From Nocardia sp. (GTDB lineage Bacteria; Actinomycetota; Actinomycetes; Mycobacteriales; Mycobacteriaceae), in assembly GCA_013361595.1 (NCBI GenBank), contig JABFXT010000653.1, positions 1 through 8,146 on the forward strand: DNA of 8,146 nucleotides, given 5' to 3'. A program made the position numbers and the translations under genes. The notes under the pieces are model-generated. The model was not told the origin of the DNA and did no database searches. It saw only the letters and a program-made list of their open reading frames with translations. Positions 1 through 8,146 of the stretch are shown piece by piece; within the stretch, counting starts at the first letter, position 1, and every line of letters starts with the position of its first letter.

Positions 1-8
1 CCTATTAA

Positions 9-72
9 CCCCGGTTCTTCACTCCTGCGCTCCTCCGCTTCGCTCCCCCGCTCCGTCGCTCCAGAACCGGGG
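9..72. repeat. Inverted repeat enclosing CGCTCC repeats; possible terminator of an off-window gene
   Basis: The 10-base arm ccccggttct (9-18) is perfectly complementary to agaaccgggg (63-72). The 44-nt loop is almost purine-free on this strand and holds CGCTCC at 28-33, 41-46, 49-54 and 57-62, plus a CGCTTC variant at 36-41, so the unit recurs with steps of 8, 5, 8 and 8 nt. No gene in the window ends here, so it could be the terminator of a gene to the left, or a dispersed intergenic repeat. The structure is read directly; the function is inferred. There is no T-tract after the second arm. Confidence 0.6.
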
Positions 73-360
73 CGGGCCCCGACTGCGGATGCAGGCCATT
101 CTGAGGAGAAAAGAGATCCCTACCAGGCGCACCCACACACACCCGCGTGGGGCCACGGCACTGTAAATGTTCGATGGTCGCCGACGTCTGGATGGCCGAC
201 CGGCACCGCTCATCGCATTGCACTCGATCAGTGGGCCCCACCCTGGCCTTCGGCGGCGGGGATTCGGGCTGTCTCGGTGGGCCGCTGGGGAACTGGCGGG
301 ATTAACCGTCGGTCGATGGATCGGTCCGGGGCGGGTAGGGTCGGCGGCGAAAAATTGCAC
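73..360. other. Intergenic stretch with no recognised gene; possible thiC promoter at its end
   Basis: I see no convincing gene here. The open frames on both strands give Arg/Gly/Pro-rich translations with no family resemblance, as expected by chance at this GC content. Near the end, TAGGGT (336-341) fits the actinobacterial -10 pattern TANNNT, and tcgatg (313-318) lies 17 nt upstream as a poor -35. Transcription from it would start near 348 and include the whole downstream riboswitch. The same TAGGGT hexamer stands before thiD. The promoter is a weak inference. Confidence 0.35.
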
Positions 361-363
361 ATG

Positions 364-2100
<1,737 letters not shown>

Positions 2101-2106
2101 CGGCCC

Positions 2107-2134
2107 GGGCGGCCCACCACCGTGTGGGCCGCCC
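2107..2134 (+). terminator. Hairpin terminator after thiC
   Basis: An 11-bp perfect stem, gggcggcccac (2107-2117) with gtgggccgccc (2124-2134), has a 6-nt loop and begins 7 nt after the thiC stop. There is no U-tract, which is common for actinobacterial terminators. It separates riboswitch-controlled thiC from the next gene. Confidence 0.8.
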
Positions 2135-2203
2135 GCTTCGGTGGATCATCCGATCGCCCGTCGATGCCGTTTTCCGGCACGGAGCGACTCCCGAAGCCGA
2201 CTC

Positions 2204-2228
2204 GCTAATGACAATGATTATCATTAGC
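2204..2228. promoter_or_regulatory. Zur-type operator (25-bp near-perfect palindrome)
   Basis: Positions 2204-2228 form a palindrome centred on G2216 in which 11 of 12 base pairs match; only C2212/A2220 fails. The core TAATGACAATGATTATCATT matches the AT-rich TGAxAATxATTxTCA pattern known for zinc repressor (Zur/FurB) boxes in actinobacteria and stands out sharply from the surrounding GC-rich DNA. It ends 2 nt before the GTG start of a COG0523 GTPase, a family that Zur often controls. It covers the putative -10, so repressor binding should block RNA polymerase. A Fur box would look related; the downstream gene family favours Zur. Confidence 0.88.
2219..2224 (+). promoter_or_regulatory. Putative -10 element of the COG0523 gene, leaderless start
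   Basis: TATCAT fits TANNNT and ends 6 nt before the GTG at 2231, placing the transcription start on the start codon itself. No Shine-Dalgarno precedes that GTG, which agrees with a leaderless mRNA. No good -35 is visible; 17 nt upstream is gccgac. The element lies inside the Zur-type palindrome. Confidence 0.6.
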
Positions 2229-2230
2229 TT

Positions 2231-3466
<1,236 letters not shown>

Positions 3467-4089
3467 GTGCGGTCGGTGACCTGGTCCAGCAGGAACTCCG
3501 CGATATCGGCCCGCGCGATCTTCAGGCTGAGCCCCTTCTCGTTCGCACCGAATCCACGGCGATACGTGCCCGTTCGCGGTCCGTCGGTGAAAGCGCTGGG
3601 CCGCACGATGGTCCAATCCAGACCGCTGGCCCGGACATACCCCTCCTGCTGCTGATGATCGGCGTAGGCCGGGCGCAGCAGCATGCCGAACATGATGTAT
3701 TTCCAGACGAAGTTCAGGTTGGCGCGACTGTCACCGGCACCCAGGGTGGACTGGCAGACGAGCCGTTTCACCCCGGTGCGGTTCATCGCTTCGATGATCA
3801 CGCGGGTACCCTCTGCCCGCACCACGCCCTTGCGCCCGTTACCCAGCGCCACCAGGACCGCGTCCTGGCCGAAGACCACTCGTTCGACCGCACCCGGATC
3901 GAGTACATCGCCTTCCACGATGCGCAGCCGTTCGTGAGTCCTGGTGATCCGGCCGGCATCGCGGGTGAGGGCGGTGACCTCGTACCCCCGCGCCAGCGCC
4001 TGCTCGACGATGTGCTGTCCGACCGTACCGGTCGCTCCGAAAACCGCGATTCGCATGATTGCTCCTGACTCGAAACCGTTGCCTTGTGG

Positions 4090-4111
4090 CTGAATCAAGT
4101 ACAACAATCAG
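4090..4111. promoter_or_regulatory. Weak dyad upstream of the NmrA-like gene
   Basis: CTGAATCAAGTAC begins an AT-richer 22-bp imperfect dyad centred on GTAC (4099-4102), with outer arms CTGA/TCAG and 7 of 11 pairs matching. It lies 34 nt upstream of the ATG at 4056, where a regulator of this gene could bind. No matching regulator can be assigned, and I cannot place a clear -10/-35 pair. Confidence 0.25.
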
Positions 4112-4176
4112 AAGCGAGACGGACCATGGCTCGAACACTCGACGACATAAGCGAGCGTCTACGAAATCTCGGTCAC

Positions 4177-4953
4177 TCAGCCCGCGCGGAATGCCCGGGC
4201 GGTCGCCTCGTCGGCCGGGTAGAAGGCCTCGATATGCAATTCGTCGATGGTGACATCGGTCGCCGACAGGGCCGATGCGGTGATGCTGAAGAACGAGAAC
4301 TCCGCATCGCCCACTCGCAGCTGGAGCGGTACGACGACATCGGTCCGCGCCCGGGCACCGCCGTCGCGGCAGGGATAGGCGGATACCTCGTCCAGCAGCG
4401 CTTTCAACCGGATGTCCCCGGTCGTCGCCAACCGGCTGCGGACCTGGCCGAGGAGATGGTCACGCCATTGACCGAGATTGCCGATCCGCGGGGCCAGACC
4501 TCCGGGATGCAACGAGATCCGGATCGCGTTGACCGGGGGTTCGAGCACCTCGGGAGCACAACCCTCGAGCAGCACGTCGGTGGCGGCGTTGCGATCGACC
4601 ACATCCCAGCACCGGTCCAGCACCAGGGCCGGATGTGGGAGGTGTGCGTCGAGCAGGATCCGGAAGGCGTCCATCACCGAGCGCAGTTCCGGCGCGTTCA
4701 CGTCGCGCTGGCCGTAGCTCGGCGCGTATCCGGCCGCGAGCAGCAGTTCGTTGCGTTCACGCAGCGGGACATCGAGATGTCCGGCCAGGCGCTCGACCAT
4801 CTCCCGGGTGGGCCGCGAACGGCCGGTCTCCACGAAACTCAGGTGACGGGTGGACACCTCGGCCTGCGAAGCGAGCTGCAGCTGGCTCAGGCGGCGCCGC
4901 TCCCGCCAGGACTTCAGCAGCCCGCCGACCGCGGGTCCGGTATCCGAGATCAC
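4177..4953 (-). CDS. XRE-family regulator with MmyB-type ligand-binding domain
   Basis: A 258-residue DNA-binding regulator. The N-terminal XRE helix-turn-helix spans about residues 12-66 and contains LLKSWRERRRLSQLQLA and the hallmark VSTRHLSFVETGRSRP. The remainder (about 90-255), with ALVLDRCWDVVDRNAA and FSFFSITASALSATDVTIDE, resembles the MmyB-like ligand-binding domain common in actinobacteria; its ligands are mostly unknown. I chose GTG 4953 because family homology starts a few residues later and the upstream extension to 5070 is low-complexity and runs into the intergenic region. No well-spaced Shine-Dalgarno is seen (GGAG sits only 2 nt before the GTG). TACGAT lies 9 nt upstream, so a very short or absent leader is likely. 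It is divergent from the SnoaL-like gene, its probable target. Confidence 0.85.
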   Translation of the reverse strand: MISDTGPAVGGLLKSWRERRRLSQLQLASQAEVSTRHLSFVETGRSRPTREMVERLAGHLDVPLRERNELLLAAGYAPSYGQRDVNAPELRSVMDAFRILLDAHLPHPALVLDRCWDVVDRNAATDVLLEGCAPEVLEPPVNAIRISLHPGGLAPRIGNLGQWRDHLLGQVRSRLATTGDIRLKALLDEVSAYPCRDGGARARTDVVVPLQLRVGDAEFSFFSITASALSATDVTIDELHIEAFYPADEATARAFRAG

Positions 4954-5072
4954 CTCTCCGCAATCGTAGCCGGGGCGGTAACCGATCCCATTACCTCCGG
5001 GGTTATCGTCTGCGCGGCAGGGCGCGGCGATGCTGATGGCACCTGGTTCACCCAACCCCGGAAGGAACACCG
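4954..5072. promoter_or_regulatory. Divergent promoter region between XRE regulator and SnoaL-like gene
   Basis: This 119-nt gap must drive both genes. For the leftward gene, TACGAT (4968-4963, minus strand) is a candidate -10. For the rightward gene, TATCGT (5004-5009) is a candidate -10 giving a leader of roughly 55 nt. Between them lies a short inverted repeat, GGTAA (4977-4981) and TTACC (4991-4995), with a related GGTTA at 5001-5005. This is a plausible operator for the XRE protein. Neither promoter has a good -35. Confidence 0.4.
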
Positions 5073-5426
5073 ATGAAAGACACCGTCGCCGCCTACCTGC
5101 GGACCTGGAACACCACCGACGCGGCCGCCCGGACCGAACTGCTGGCCCGCCACTGGGCGCCGGAAGCCTCCTATATCGATCCGCTCGCCGAGGCCGTCGG
5201 CCGGGACGCGATCGGGGCGACCATCGGCGCGGTGCACGAACAGTTCCCGGGATTCGTCTTCACCCCGGTCGGGGAGCCCGACACCCACCACCGCCAGGTC
5301 CGCTTCCAGTGGGGCCTGGGCCCGGCCGATGCCGAACCGGTGATCATCGGCTTCGATGTGCTGGTCACCGACGAACAGGGCCGGATAGATACCGTGCTCG
5401 GGTTCCTGGACAAGGTGCCGGGCTGA
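5073..5426 (+). CDS. SnoaL/NTF2-like small protein
   Basis: A 117-residue protein with the look of the nuclear transport factor 2/SnoaL-like alpha+beta barrel: N-terminal helix AAYLRTWNTTD, then LLARHWAPEASYIDPLAE (Tyr34, Asp36), then GRDAIGATIGAVHEQFPGF, and strand-rich segments ending DVLVTDEQGRIDTVLGFLDK. Members range from polyketide cyclases and small-molecule isomerases to ligand-binding proteins, so the reaction cannot be named. There is no signal peptide or membrane segment. ATG 5073 is supported by AAGGA (5062-5066), 6 nt upstream; an in-window case with an ordinary leader. It is divergent from the XRE/MmyB-like regulator, suggesting control by it. Strong hairpins follow. Confidence 0.85.
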   Translation: MKDTVAAYLRTWNTTDAAARTELLARHWAPEASYIDPLAEAVGRDAIGATIGAVHEQFPGFVFTPVGEPDTHHRQVRFQWGLGPADAEPVIIGFDVLVTDEQGRIDTVLGFLDKVPG

Positions 5427-5435
5427 GAACCGGGT

Positions 5436-5475
5436 GGTGCACCGGTGGCCGGCGACGCGCGGACACCGGTGCACC
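5436..5475. terminator. 12-bp hairpin after the SnoaL-like gene
   Basis: ggtgcaccggtg (5436-5447) pairs perfectly with caccggtgcacc (5464-5475) around a 16-nt loop, starting 10 nt after the SnoaL-like stop. A second small hairpin, ccggaa-tcgg-ttccgg, follows at 5481-5496. Both lie between convergent genes and could stop transcription in either direction. No T-tract. Confidence 0.7.
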
Positions 5476-5516
5476 CAGGACCGGAATCGGTTCCGGGCCG
5501 GGCTGTTCGGGTCCGG

Positions 5517-5540
5517 CCGCGCGCCGGGAATCCCGCGCGG
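5517..5540 (-). terminator. Hairpin directly after the ketosynthase stop
   Basis: ccgcgcg (5517-5523) pairs with cgcgcgg (5534-5540) around a 10-nt loop. Read on the minus strand it begins at the base after the ketosynthase stop codon (5543-5541), so it is the likely terminator of that gene. Confidence 0.55.
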
Positions 5541-6785
5541 TCAGGCCCGGCCCAGGGCGAGCGTCACATTGTGGCCGCCGAACCCGAACGAATTCGTCAG
5601 CGCGTGCTCGATCCGCTGTGGCCGCGCCCGGCCGTGCACGATATCCAGATCCACATCGGGATTATCGAGATTCAGGGTCGGCGGCACGACCTGATCACGG
5701 AGTGTGAGCGCGGTCAGGATCGTCTCCAGGGCGCCGACCGCGCCGATGGAATGCCCGAGCGCCGATTTCGGCGCGTAGACCGAGGCGGCGGGAGTGACCG
5801 CCGCGATCGCGGCCGCCTCCGAGGCATCACCGATGGATGTGGACGTGGCGTGGGCGTTGACGTGCTGGATATCGGCGGGGGCCAGCCCCGCCACGGTGAT
5901 CGCCTTGCGCATGGCCCGGGCCGCACCGGCACCGGCCGGATCGGAGGCCACGATATGGAAGGCGTCGGAAGTGATTCCGGCGCCGAGTATCCGGGCGTGT
6001 ATCCGAGCGCCGCGGGCGCGGGCGTGCCGCTCCGATTCCAGCACCACCAGCGCGCCCGCCTCACCGAAGACGAAACCGTCGCGGTCGCGGTCGAACGGCC
6101 GTGAGGCCGCGGCGGGTTCGTCGTTGCGGGTGCTCATCGCGCGCATCATCGCGAAACCGGCGATCGGGACTGCGTGGATATGGCCCTCCACCCCGCCCGC
6201 CACCACCACGTCCGCTTCACCGGTGGCGATCAGCCGCCAGCCCTGCGCGATCGCCTCGGTACCGGAGGAGCAGGCCGAGACCGGTGCGAAAACCCCTGCC
6301 TTCGCACCGATCTCGAGGCTCACGGCGGCCGCGGGGCCGTTCGGCATCACCATCGGCACCGCCATGGGTGAGACCTTGCGGTAGCCCCCGGCCCGCATCG
6401 CGTCGACCGCGTCGATGAGCGCGTCGCCGCCGCCGAGCCCGGTGCCGATCGCCACGGCCAGCCGCTCGCCCTCGACCTCGGGCGCGCCCGCCGCTCGCCA
6501 CACCCGACGGCCCAGTACCAGCGCGAGTTGCTCCACGTACGAATGCCTGCGCTGCTCGACCCGCGTCAGTTCCGCCCCGGGCTGCGCGGTCAGTTTGCCG
6601 CCGATCCGCACCGGCAGGTCGTATTCGGCGACGAAGTCGTCGTCGAGGGTGGTGATACCGGTCCGGCCGTCCAGCAGCCCGGACCAGGTCCCGTCCATAT
6701 CGTCGGCGATCGAGGTGGCGCCCGCGTAGGCGGTGACGACCACCTGGTTCGCCGTCCGAGTTTCTGAAGCGATCGGTACAGTCAC
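5541..6785 (-). CDS. Beta-ketoacyl-ACP synthase, KasA/KasB (FabF)-like
   Basis: A 414-residue type II ketosynthase that would condense malonyl-ACP with an acyl-ACP in chain elongation. The catalytic residues are intact: Cys172 in [10 protein letters not shown], His312 in VNAHATST, Lys340 and His345 in [11 protein letters not shown]. This is almost the same numbering as M. tuberculosis KasA (C171, H311, K340, H345). The C-terminal block [14 protein letters not shown] is also complete. The GTG at 6785 is chosen because it gives family length; the upstream ATG in another frame stops at once, and a TTGACT-17-TATCCA promoter ends 7 nt before it, so the mRNA is probably leaderless. Unlike KasA/KasB it is not in an FAS-II operon but is divergent from a TetR gene, so it is an extra ketosynthase of unknown chain specificity. 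A polyketide role is possible, though no ACP or ketoreductase is nearby. Confidence 0.92.
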   Translation of the reverse strand: MTVPIASETRTANQVVVTAYAGATSIADDMDGTWSGLLDGRTGITTLDDDFVAEYDLPVRIGGKLTAQPGAELTRVEQRRHSYVEQLALVLGRRVWRAAGAPEVEGERLAVAIGTGLGGGDALIDAVDAMRAGGYRKVSPMAVPMVMPNGPAAAVSLEIGAKAGVFAPVSACSSGTEAIAQGWRLIATGEADVVVAGGVEGHIHAVPIAGFAMMRAMSTRNDEPAAASRPFDRDRDGFVFGEAGALVVLESERHARARGARIHARILGAGITSDAFHIVASDPAGAGAARAMRKAITVAGLAPADIQHVNAHATSTSIGDASEAAAIAAVTPAASVYAPKSALGHSIGAVGALETILTALTLRDQVVPPTLNLDNPDVDLDIVHGRARPQRIEHALTNSFGFGGHNVTLALGRA

Positions 6786-6799
6786 GTGGTCATGGATAC

Positions 6800-6817
6800 C
6801 TGTAGCGTTCGCTACAG
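6800..6817. promoter_or_regulatory. Palindromic operator for the TetR regulator
   Basis: CTGTAGCG (6800-6807) and CGCTACAG (6810-6817) form a perfect 8+8 inverted repeat with a 2-nt spacer, inside the 39-bp gap between the divergent ketosynthase and TetR genes. It overlaps the -35 and spacer of the leftward promoter and the TACAGT -10 (6813-6818) of the rightward one. One bound dimer pair could thus shut off both genes. Size and position are typical of TetR operators. Confidence 0.85.
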
Positions 6818-6818
6818 T
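6813..6818 (+). promoter_or_regulatory. Putative -10 of the TetR gene, leaderless start
   Basis: TACAGT (TANNNT) ends 6 nt before ATG 6825, and no Shine-Dalgarno is present, so translation probably starts on a leaderless mRNA. It overlaps the right arm of the palindromic operator, consistent with autorepression. The -35 position (6790-6795, tcatgg) is poor. Confidence 0.55.
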
Positions 6819-6824
6819 CAACCC

Positions 6825-7382
6825 ATGGCCCGCCCACTCGACCACGCCAAACGCGCCGAGATACTCGACGCGGTGGTGCGCTATATCGCCGAACGCGGAC
6901 TCGCCGACCTCTCGCTGCGCCCGCTGGCCGCCGCGCTGGGCACCAGTTCCCGCATGCTGATCTACTACTTCGGCACCAAGGAAGAACTGCTGGTCCAGGC
7001 CCTGGCCACCCACCGCCCCGATCTCGACGCCGTATTCGCCGATATCGGCGACGCCGCCGCACTACGACAGCGACTCTGGGATTTCTGGCGCTCGAACACC
7101 ACCGGTACCGGCGCGGTGAGCGTGCGGGTGATGCTCCAGGTACTCGGCGCGGCCTGCGCACCCCACGGCCCCTACGCCGGTTACGCGGACGAAGCGATCG
7201 CGGCCTTCGTCGGAACCCTCACCACCGGGCTGCGCACGCTGGACACGATCGACGAACCCGAGGTGGTGGCAACCCTGCTGATCTCCGGATTACGCGGCAT
7301 CCTCCAGGACCGGCTCATCACCGGCGATACCGAACGCACCGACCGCGCGGCCCGCCGGCTGATCGACCAGACCATCCACTGA
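6825..7382 (+). CDS. TetR/AcrR-family transcriptional regulator
   Basis: A 185-residue cytosolic repressor. The N-terminal TetR helix-turn-helix (about residues 9-56) is clear: [17 protein letters not shown], then [21 protein letters not shown], then GTKEELL. The rest (about 60-185) is the helical ligand-binding and dimerisation domain, which does not reveal the ligand. ATG 6825 is chosen over a longer GTG frame from 6786 because the domain begins there and the extension would cover the operator. It probably represses itself and the divergent ketosynthase through the palindrome at 6800-6817; an acyl-CoA or fatty-acid-like effector is possible, but this is inference from context only. Length is normal for the family. 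Confidence 0.92.
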   Translation: MARPLDHAKRAEILDAVVRYIAERGLADLSLRPLAAALGTSSRMLIYYFGTKEELLVQALATHRPDLDAVFADIGDAAALRQRLWDFWRSNTTGTGAVSVRVMLQVLGAACAPHGPYAGYADEAIAAFVGTLTTGLRTLDTIDEPEVVATLLISGLRGILQDRLITGDTERTDRAARRLIDQTIH

Positions 7383-7408
7383 GGCCCCGGCCCGGCGCTC
7401 CGCCACCG

Positions 7409-7452
7409 GCCCGAACCCACCCCACACCCGAGTCCGCCCGAACCCAGCCCAC
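7409..7452. repeat. 17-bp direct repeat upstream of thiD
   Basis: gcccgaacccaccccac (7409-7425) recurs as gcccgaacccagcccac (7436-7452), differing at one base, with starts 27 bp apart. The second copy ends just before the likely -10 of thiD. It may be a binding site for an activator or simply a local duplication. The rest of the tetR-thiD gap (7383-7465) shows no gene and no clear terminator. Confidence 0.5.
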
Positions 7453-7453
7453 G

Positions 7454-7459
7454 TAGGGT
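7454..7459 (+). promoter_or_regulatory. Putative -10 of thiD, leaderless start
   Basis: TAGGGT (TANNNT) ends 6 nt before GTG 7466, and no Shine-Dalgarno is present, so the thiD transcript is probably leaderless. A leaderless mRNA leaves no room for a TPP riboswitch, and none of the riboswitch's conserved blocks occurs in the gap. No convincing -35 is seen. Confidence 0.5.
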
Positions 7460-7465
7460 GACGGC

Positions 7466-8146
7466 GTGAATTTGTTGCCGCTGACGCCCCCGGGACAGAC
7501 CCCGGTCCGGGTGCTCACCATCGCCGGTACCGATTCGGGCGGCGGGGCCGGAATCCAGGCCGATACCCGCACCATGGCCCTGTGCGGAGTGCACGCCCTG
7601 GTGGCGGTGGCCGCGGTGACCGTGCAGAACACCGTGGGCGTGAGCGGCTTCCACGAGATCCCGCCGCAGGTGGTGGCGGATCAGGTGCGCTCGGTGGCCG
7701 GCGATATCGGGATCGGCGCCGCGAAAACCGGCATGCTCGCCTCCAGTGCCATCATCGAGGCCGTCGCCGCGGTCTGCCGGGAAGTCGGAATCGGGCACGA
7801 CAGCAGAACTCCGCTCGTGGTCGACCCCGTCGCGGCCTCCATGCACGGCGACCCCTTACTGCACGCCGAAGCACTCGACGCGGTGCGATACACCCTGTTC
7901 CCGCTGGCCACCATCGTGACGCCGAATCTGGACGAGGTCCGGTTGCTGACCGGCGTAGAGGTCACCGATACCGCGTCGGCGCATACCGCGGCCGAGGCAT
8001 TGCACGCCCTGGGACCGCAGTGGGTCGTGGTGAAGGGCGGACATCTGCGCACTTCGGCACAGAGCACCGATCTACTGTTCGACGGCGACCGGTTTCTCGA
8101 GTTCGCCGCGCCGCGGATCGACACCGGCAACGACCACGGCGGCGGT
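7466..8146 (+). CDS. thiD: HMP/HMP-phosphate kinase ThiD (3' end off-window)
   Basis: A ribokinase-fold kinase that phosphorylates HMP and HMP-P to HMP-PP, which is joined to the thiazole half in thiamin synthesis. The first 227 codons are open to the window edge; the family is usually about 265-280 residues, so some 40-50 are missing. Visible motifs are the substrate-binding AGTDSGGGAGIQAD (20-33), VDPV (119-122), TPNLDE (152-157), VKGGH (189-193) and the start of the anion-hole/active-site loop, NDHGGG, at the very edge. The common family motif is HGTGC; an HGGG variant is seen here, and the next, catalytic position is outside the window. GTG 7466 is chosen from the -10 spacing and the short N-terminal lead before homology. 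It is on the same strand as thiC but separated by about 5.4 kb. Confidence 0.95.
   Translation, partial: MNLLPLTPPGQTPVRVLTIAGTDSGGGAGIQADTRTMALCGVHALVAVAAVTVQNTVGVSGFHEIPPQVVADQVRSVAGDIGIGAAKTGMLASSAIIEAVAAVCREVGIGHDSRTPLVVDPVAASMHGDPLLHAEALDAVRYTLFPLATIVTPNLDEVRLLTGVEVTDTASAHTAAEALHALGPQWVVVKGGHLRTSAQSTDLLFDGDRFLEFAAPRIDTGNDHGGG

Larger units (their letters stand above)
6793..6821 (-). promoter_or_regulatory. Ketosynthase promoter, leaderless
   Basis: On the minus strand TTGACT (6821-6816) and TATCCA (6798-6793) are 17 nt apart. The latter ends 7 nt before the GTG at 6785, so transcription should begin at or next to the start codon. No Shine-Dalgarno is present. The 17-nt spacer is almost entirely filled by the palindromic operator. 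Confidence 0.6.

Noticed and set aside
19..360. Open frames on both strands in the left intergenic region
   Set aside because: Arg/Pro-rich translations, overlapping each other, covering the CGCTCC repeat, with no ribosome-binding site or family resemblance.
4057..4176. Possible small gene between the NmrA-like and XRE genes
   Set aside because: No frame with a start, ribosome-binding site and plausible composition; the stretch is AT-richer and reads as a promoter region.
4084..5076. 330-codon plus-strand frame antisense to the XRE regulator
   Set aside because: The minus strand encodes a clear helix-turn-helix protein. The plus frame has no family features and would run through the divergent promoter region.
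5445..6104. 219-codon plus-strand frame opposite the ketosynthase 3' half
   Set aside because: Starts inside the terminator hairpin and is a shadow of the ketosynthase; no motifs.

Overview
The window is GC-rich DNA (roughly two thirds G+C) in which most open frames are strongly G/C at codon position 3. The protein families point to a mycolic-acid actinomycete, most likely Nocardia or a close relative. The evidence is an actinobacterial-type ThiC, an orphan KasA/KasB-like ketosynthase, a MmyB-type XRE regulator, and several start codons sitting 6-7 nt behind a TANNNT hexamer with no Shine-Dalgarno, as in leaderless mycobacterial and nocardial transcripts. The genus is inferred from style; no marker gene is present.

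Layout, left to right. Positions 1-360 hold no convincing gene: a pyrimidine-rich repeat inside a perfect inverted repeat (9-72), a plain GC-rich stretch, and a possible promoter. A TPP riboswitch (about 364-466) ends in the ribosome-binding site of thiC (472-2100, +), and a strong hairpin follows thiC. A near-perfect 25-bp Zur-type palindrome (2204-2228) covers the likely -10 of a leaderless COG0523 (CobW/YciC-type) zinc GTPase gene starting at GTG 2231. That gene appears frameshifted near a CCCC run at 3208-3211: its family-typical C-terminus continues in another frame to 3368, while the literal frame runs to 3466 and into the next gene. Facing it is an NmrA-like NAD(P)-binding protein (3433-4056, -). 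Next comes a divergent pair: a MmyB-type XRE regulator (4177-4953, -) and a small SnoaL/NTF2-like protein (5073-5426, +). Hairpins separate the latter from a convergent KasA/KasB-like ketosynthase (5541-6785, -). The ketosynthase is divergent from a TetR-family regulator (6825-7382, +) across only 39 bp holding a TGTAGCG-tt-CGCTACA palindrome that overlaps both promoters. The window ends inside thiD (7466 onward, +).

How the genes relate. ThiC makes HMP-P and ThiD phosphorylates it to HMP-PP for thiamin. They lie on the same strand but about 5.4 kb apart, separated by unrelated genes that are mostly arranged as regulator/target pairs. thiC is under riboswitch control, whereas thiD seems to have its own leaderless promoter and so no room for a riboswitch. 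The COG0523 gene looks zinc-controlled. The TetR/ketosynthase and XRE/SnoaL pairs look like self-contained local regulatory units. I see no mobile element, CRISPR array, tRNA or rRNA. I found no clearly new system. The points most worth a second look are the frameshifted Zur-controlled GTPase, the compact dual-leaderless TetR/ketosynthase switch, and the split of thiC from thiD.
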